DNA of 64,000 bases from NCBI GenBank assembly GCA_964565925.1, contig CAZMGV010000001.1, forward strand, positions 1 through 64,000. The letters run 5' to 3'. The notes under the pieces were generated by a model. The model saw only the letters and a program-made list of their open reading frames with translations. It ran no database searches and was not told the origin of the DNA. This DNA is from CAZMGV01 sp964565925. GTDB taxonomy: Bacteria > JAGRBM01 > JAHCIT01. A program made the position numbers and the translations under genes. Below, in pieces: positions 60,642 to 64,000 of this stretch (its first letter is position 1; every line of letters begins with the position of its first letter).

Positions 60642-61226
60642 TTAGCGGAGCCAGCCTGCCGGAGCGCCTGCGCGACGCCCCTCTTCCCGCAGACCGGAGC
60701 ATTCTTTCTTCTGGCTCTCCAGCTTGTTCCGCGTCTCATCGATCTGACGCGAGACTTCGGCGGAACCCGGATCATTTCCGGTGCCCGCACTGGCCTCGAG
60801 CTGACTGACCCGGCTGGTCAGATTGGCAACCTGCTGCGAACAACGGTCCAGGCGGGATTTCCAGTACGCCTCGTCATTGCCGTTCTTGTCGACCGGGCCC
60901 TTTTTCTTGTCGTCTTTCCCGTCCTTGGCATCCTTGCCGTCAGCCGGAGCCGCGGCGCCGTCAGCGGTTTTGCCGTCGGCCGCCTTGCCGTCTTTACCGG
61001 CAGCCGGCGGGGGAGGAGGAGCAGGCTCGCTTTCCACCGTCGAGGGGCGGATCTTCGCACTGTCGCGGTAGCGCAGCGGAACCTTGTCGAAATCGTCGAC
61101 CACATGGAGGTTTCCGCTCTCGTCCGTATATTTGAACATCTTCGCCCACGAGAGTCCCGGAACAGCAAGACAAATGCCCGCAGCGATCATTACAGCGGAT
61201 GTACGAGACCGAAATTTGGCCGTCAT
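60642..61226 (-). CDS. DUF4124-domain exported protein
   Basis: A 194-residue protein with a Sec signal peptide ending LSWA. The DUF4124 motif (KMFKYTDESGNLHVVDDFDK) is at the start of the mature protein. Next comes a low-complexity Pro/Ala/Asp/Lys linker with repeated KDGK/ADGK units, then a C-terminal coiled coil (LDRCSQQVANLTSRVSQLEA). DUF4124 is a short beta unit found on envelope proteins. The ATG at 61226 is chosen because AGAGGAA lies 8-9 bases upstream. It belongs with the PEGA gene downstream. Confidence 0.85.
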   Translation of the reverse strand: MTAKFRSRTSAVMIAAGICLAVPGLSWAKMFKYTDESGNLHVVDDFDKVPLRYRDSAKIRPSTVESEPAPPPPPAAGKDGKAADGKTADGAAAPADGKDAKDGKDDKKKGPVDKNGNDEAYWKSRLDRCSQQVANLTSRVSQLEASAGTGNDPGSAEVSRQIDETRNKLESQKKECSGLREEGRRAGAPAGWLR

Positions 61227-61355
61227 GAGATCAGTTCCTCTTCTGCCGGACCCGGTAAGCGGTTCCGTCGGCAGTTCATCTGGTCCGGCAACCATAGCGC
61301 GGTTTCTTCCGTTTTTCGAGTGCTGTCCGCGTTGACGAACCGCCTACCCCAAGGC

Positions 61356-62660
61356 ATGAGTCTGGGCATGCGCACGACCCGCTCAGACAAGTCTTTCCGT
61401 AAAGCCCAGAAACTGTTTCCCGGCGGCGTAAACTCGCCCGTCCGGGCATTTGGCAGCGTCGGCGGCACTCCCCGCTTCATTAACCGCGCCCGGGGCGCCT
61501 ACCTGTTCGACGCGGATGGAAACCGCCTGATCGATTACGTCGGTTCCTGGGGGCCGATGATTCTCGGGCACGCCGACCCGAAAGTGGTCAAGGCGCTGCG
61601 CGCGGCGGCCGCGCGGGGAACGAGCTACGGCGCCCCCACTGAACAGGAAAGCGAACTGGCGGAGAAGGTCCAGACCTTTTTCCCGTCGCTCGAGATGATG
61701 CGCTTTACCTCATCCGGCACCGAAGCCGTCATGGGCGCGATCCGCGCCGCCCGCGGCTTCACCGGCCGCGACAAGGTCATCAAGTTCGAGGGCTGCTATC
61801 ACGGCCATGCCGACTATCTGCTGGTCAAAGCGGGGAGCGGCGCGCTCACCTTCGGAGTACCGGATTCGGCGGGGATCCCGAAAGATATGGCGAAACTGAC
61901 ACTGACGGCCCGCTTCAATGACGCGGACAGCGTCGAATCGCTGCTCAAGGCGAACGACGGCGGCGTAGCGGCCGTGATCGTGGAACCGGTCGTCGGCAAT
62001 ATGGGCTGCGTGCCTCCGAAGCCGGGCTTCCTCGAAGCCCTGCGCCAGCTCACCCGCAAATACGGCGCCCTGCTGGTGTTCGACGAGGTGATGACCGGTT
62101 TCCGCGTGTCGGCCGGAGGCGCGCAGGAACTCTACGGCATCAAGCCCGACCTCACGACTCTCGGGAAAATCGCAGGCGGCGGAATGCCGCTGGGCGTCTA
62201 CGGCGGCCGCCGCGATATCATGGCGAAAATCGCCCCGACCGGGCCCGTCTACCAGGCGGGCACCCTGTCCGGGAACCCGATGGCGGTCGCCGCCGGACTG
62301 GCGACGCTCAAGCAGCTGAAGCCGGCCCTCTACAAACGGATCGATAACTACGGTAACCGGCTCGAGCACGGCCTGAGCGAAATCGTCCGCAATAAAAACC
62401 TCAAGGCGGTCGTCAACCGGGTCGGGTCCATGTTCACGCTGTTCCTCGGCGTGGACCAGGTGACCGATTTCGAGTCCGCCGCCCTGAACGACCGGAACCT
62501 ATTCAAGCAGTTCTTCCACGGCATGCTCGACGAAGGGATATACCTGCCGCCCAGTCCCTTTGAAGCGGCCTTTATTTCCGTCGCCCACGGCGGCCGCGAA
62601 CTCCAGCGGACGTTGAAGGCCGCAGAGAAAGTTCTGGGCCAGATTTCCGAAGCTAAGTAG
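61356..62660 (+). CDS. hemL: Glutamate-1-semialdehyde 2,1-aminomutase
   Basis: A 434-residue PLP enzyme that converts glutamate-1-semialdehyde to 5-aminolevulinate for haem synthesis by the C5 path. FPGGVNSPVRAFGSVGGTPR is the entry signature, and FTSSGTEAVMGAIRAARGFT binds the phosphate. LLVFDEVMTGFR precedes the PLP lysine, Lys271 in LTTLGKIAGGGMPLG. Length is standard. The start is uncertain: ATG at 61356 or 61368, with a TTG at 61332, and no strong ribosome-binding site. The atp promoter follows. Confidence 0.95.
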   Translation: MSLGMRTTRSDKSFRKAQKLFPGGVNSPVRAFGSVGGTPRFINRARGAYLFDADGNRLIDYVGSWGPMILGHADPKVVKALRAAAARGTSYGAPTEQESELAEKVQTFFPSLEMMRFTSSGTEAVMGAIRAARGFTGRDKVIKFEGCYHGHADYLLVKAGSGALTFGVPDSAGIPKDMAKLTLTARFNDADSVESLLKANDGGVAAVIVEPVVGNMGCVPPKPGFLEALRQLTRKYGALLVFDEVMTGFRVSAGGAQELYGIKPDLTTLGKIAGGGMPLGVYGGRRDIMAKIAPTGPVYQAGTLSGNPMAVAAGLATLKQLKPALYKRIDNYGNRLEHGLSEIVRNKNLKAVVNRVGSMFTLFLGVDQVTDFESAALNDRNLFKQFFHGMLDEGIYLPPSPFEAAFISVAHGGRELQRTLKAAEKVLGQISEAK

Positions 62661-62686
62661 CTGTTATTATTTAGGTTTTAGAAACG

Positions 62687-62714
62687 TTGCAAATACTCCC
62701 GCCTTCGCTATGAT
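62687..62714 (+). promoter_or_regulatory. Promoter of the atp operon
   Basis: TTGCAA (62687-62692) and TATGAT (62709-62714) with a 16-base spacer, 34 bases before the GTG of the first gene. It is a near-consensus sigma70-type promoter located directly after hemL. Confidence 0.72.
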
Positions 62715-62748
62715 CCCGCCCGCTCGACGGACGGGGTAAGATCCAATC

Positions 62749-63081
62749 GTGGATCCAGAACCGTCCAAACCAGATGACCGGCCCGGTAATCAGTCCGGCA
62801 GCCGACCCGAAGGAAGCTCAGCCCACTGGACTGTGGAACTGGGCGCTCTCTCAGGTGTCGGAATGACCATCGGGATTGCGACTACCCTCGGGCTTTTCGC
62901 CGGTCAGTGGGCCGACCGGAAATGGGGTTTAACCCCGTATTTCACGGTAACCGGGGCCTTTCTCGGATTTGGAGCGGGGATCGTCAATCTTGTCAGAGCC
63001 TATGAATTCTTCAGCGCCCAGTTCGACCGCCGTCCCCGTTCCGGCAGCGGATCCGCTGGCGAACGCCCGCCGGATCCGTAA
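62749..63081 (+). CDS. AtpZ/AtpQ-like ATP synthase accessory protein
   Basis: A 110-residue protein with a disordered N terminus and two membrane helices (LGALSGVGMTIGIATTLGLF and TPYFTVTGAFLGFGAGIVNL). A GQWADRKWG turn between them is the AtpZ/AtpI-type signature. Such proteins help c-ring assembly or ion supply to ATP synthase. The GTG at 62749 is the only sensible start. It is the first gene of the atp operon and overlaps the next CDS by 80 bases. Confidence 0.85.
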   Translation: MDPEPSKPDDRPGNQSGSRPEGSSAHWTVELGALSGVGMTIGIATTLGLFAGQWADRKWGLTPYFTVTGAFLGFGAGIVNLVRAYEFFSAQFDRRPRSGSGSAGERPPDP

Positions 63082-63433
63082 GCTCACCCTGCTGCTGGGG
63101 GCCTTCGCTGCCTCGGCACTGCTCATCGTCAGCCGGTCCCCGGAACTGACCTTAAGCTTCGTGGCCGGGACGGCTCTGGTTTATCTGAACCTGTGGACTA
63201 TCGAATTCATCGTTGAACGGTATTTCCGTCCCGGGGCAAACAAGTCCAAGGCGGGCGGCCTGCTCATCCTGAAACTGTCCGCCATGGTATTGATTCTATA
63301 TGCGGTCGTCCGTTATGTGCCCGTCCACCTGCTTGCCTTTATGGGCGGGTTTATGGTCTTCATGTTGGCGTCCCTGTGGGAGGGGCTCGCGGGGCGAACC
63401 AAGCCGGCCGCGAACCCGGAGGAAACGAAGTGA
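63002..63433 (+). CDS. atpI: ATP synthase subunit I-like protein
   Basis: A 143-residue membrane protein with four predicted helices (LTLLLGAFAASALLIV; LSFVAGTALVYLNLW; LLILKLSAMVLILYAVV; LLAFMGGFMVFMLASL), like AtpI/UncI. The ATG at 63002 gives a start 80 bases inside the preceding gene, in another frame. This overlap is long but both proteins have clear features. Its stop overlaps the atpB start as GTGA. The protein is expected to assist assembly of the F0 c-ring. Confidence 0.78.
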   Translation: MNSSAPSSTAVPVPAADPLANARRIRKLTLLLGAFAASALLIVSRSPELTLSFVAGTALVYLNLWTIEFIVERYFRPGANKSKAGGLLILKLSAMVLILYAVVRYVPVHLLAFMGGFMVFMLASLWEGLAGRTKPAANPEETK

Positions 63434-64000
63434 ACCTGATCCCCCTGCACCAGATCGTGACCGCATCCGGCGGACACTCCGGCGGCCATGCCACCTGGTT
63501 CAACCTGCTGCTCGATGAGCACACCGCTCACAACTACAACAACGTGCTGATGGGGCTGGTGGTCCTGACGATCATCGTGCTCGTAAGTATCGTCGTGAAG
63601 GCCGGCTCCGCCGGCAGCCAGAACGTACCCCCCGCGAAGACGACCTTCCTCAACTTCTGGGAGATGTTCGTCGAGGGCCTGTTCAATATCGTCTCGTCCG
63701 TGCTCGGCGACGGGGAAGCCCGCCGGCAGTTCTGGTTCTTCGGCTCGATCTTCCTCTATCTGTTCTTCTCGAACGCGCTGGGCCTGATCCCCGGCTTCCT
63801 GCCGTCCACCGACAACCTGTTCACGAACTTCCCGGTCGCCCTGTCCGTGTTCGTTTACTACAACTACCAGGGCATCAAGTCCCACGGCGTGAAGAACTAC
63901 CTGGCGCATTTCTGGGGTCCGCTGTGGTGGCTGGGACCGCTCCTCTTCGTGATCGAAATCGTCTCGCACTCGGTGCGCCCGGTGTCGCTGTCGCTGCGTC
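63430..64000 (+). CDS. atpB: ATP synthase subunit a, partial at the window edge
   Basis: The first 190 codons of the F0 a subunit, cut by the end of the window. The GTG start (GTGA) overlaps the atpI stop. Visible features are an N-terminal amphipathic part with HATWFNLLLDEHTAHN, the first helix (LMGLVVLTIIVLVSIVV), FWFFGSIFLYLFFSNALGLI with the conserved N-LG-IPG, and RPVSLSLR at the edge, containing the essential Arg region of RPxSLxxRL. The proton channel half-sites are partly visible. The rest of the atp operon should follow outside the window. Confidence 0.95.
   Translation, partial: MNLIPLHQIVTASGGHSGGHATWFNLLLDEHTAHNYNNVLMGLVVLTIIVLVSIVVKAGSAGSQNVPPAKTTFLNFWEMFVEGLFNIVSSVLGDGEARRQFWFFGSIFLYLFFSNALGLIPGFLPSTDNLFTNFPVALSVFVYYNYQGIKSHGVKNYLAHFWGPLWWLGPLLFVIEIVSHSVRPVSLSLR

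Noticed and set aside
1..64000. CRISPR arrays, rRNA genes, replication origin
   Set aside because: No regularly spaced repeats, rRNA-like segments or DnaA-box clusters were seen on reading through the window.

Overview
The window is a GC-rich (about 60 % or more by eye) stretch of a Gram-negative chromosome. Diderm markers are an outer-membrane beta-barrel, a LolA-like protein with LolCDE-like permeases, several lipoboxes and type IV pilus ATPases. The TIGR02147-type regulator, an Hsp70 paralogue, large secreted repeat proteins, RHS loci and an AtpZ-AtpI-AtpB start to the ATP synthase operon suggest an uncultured deltaproteobacterial-grade lineage (Myxococcota/Bdellovibrionota-like). No rRNA is present, so this placement is an inference.

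Layout. 1-1.35 kb: accessory debris, with an inverted pair of composite palindromes, an ORF6N gene and an IS3-type transposase remnant. 1.35-9 kb: a secreted Asp-box protein, a MoxR/CoxE-like VWA pair, a polytopic membrane protein, tRNA-Cys, a TIGR02147 regulator coupled to a lipoprotein, and an orphan DUF433 antitoxin. 9.2-11 kb: a secreted protein fused in register to the 3' stump of an RHS gene. 11-20 kb: acyl-CoA dehydrogenase, methyltransferase, DUF4177, peptide deformylase, an Hsp70 paralogue, a small lipoprotein, a Xer recombinase, a Ppx/GppA phosphatase and a DUF2804 protein. 20-27 kb: a 1421-residue lipoprotein and DNA polymerase I, the latter apparently starting at CTG. 27-33 kb: a TetR-controlled envelope transport operon (TetR, LolA-like, two FtsX-like permeases, ABC ATPase, beta-barrel), divergent from a CrtC-like/PEP-phosphotransferase pair (33.3-37.1 kb).

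37.09-46.92 kb is an integrated element bounded by a perfect 47-bp direct repeat of the 3' half of tRNA-Arg(CCG). It carries a DUF2442/DUF4160 pair, a DDE transposase, an RHS relic, a complete RHS gene ending in a WHH-type nuclease domain with a candidate immunity gene, and a truncated integrase. Paired TGGCTACA motifs lie near both ends.

47-64 kb returns to core genes: an unknown 501-residue protein, a YfhO-like membrane protein, pilT, pilB, a TMTC-like membrane/TPR protein, pgk, a degenerate receiver-like protein, a GST, a PEGA-domain protein, a DUF4124 protein, hemL, and the start of the atp operon behind a readable sigma70-type promoter. The window ends inside atpB. The most unusual signals are the tRNA-Arg RHS island, the putative CTG start of polA, and a nearly fully paired 27-bp stem bracketing a lipoprotein stop codon.
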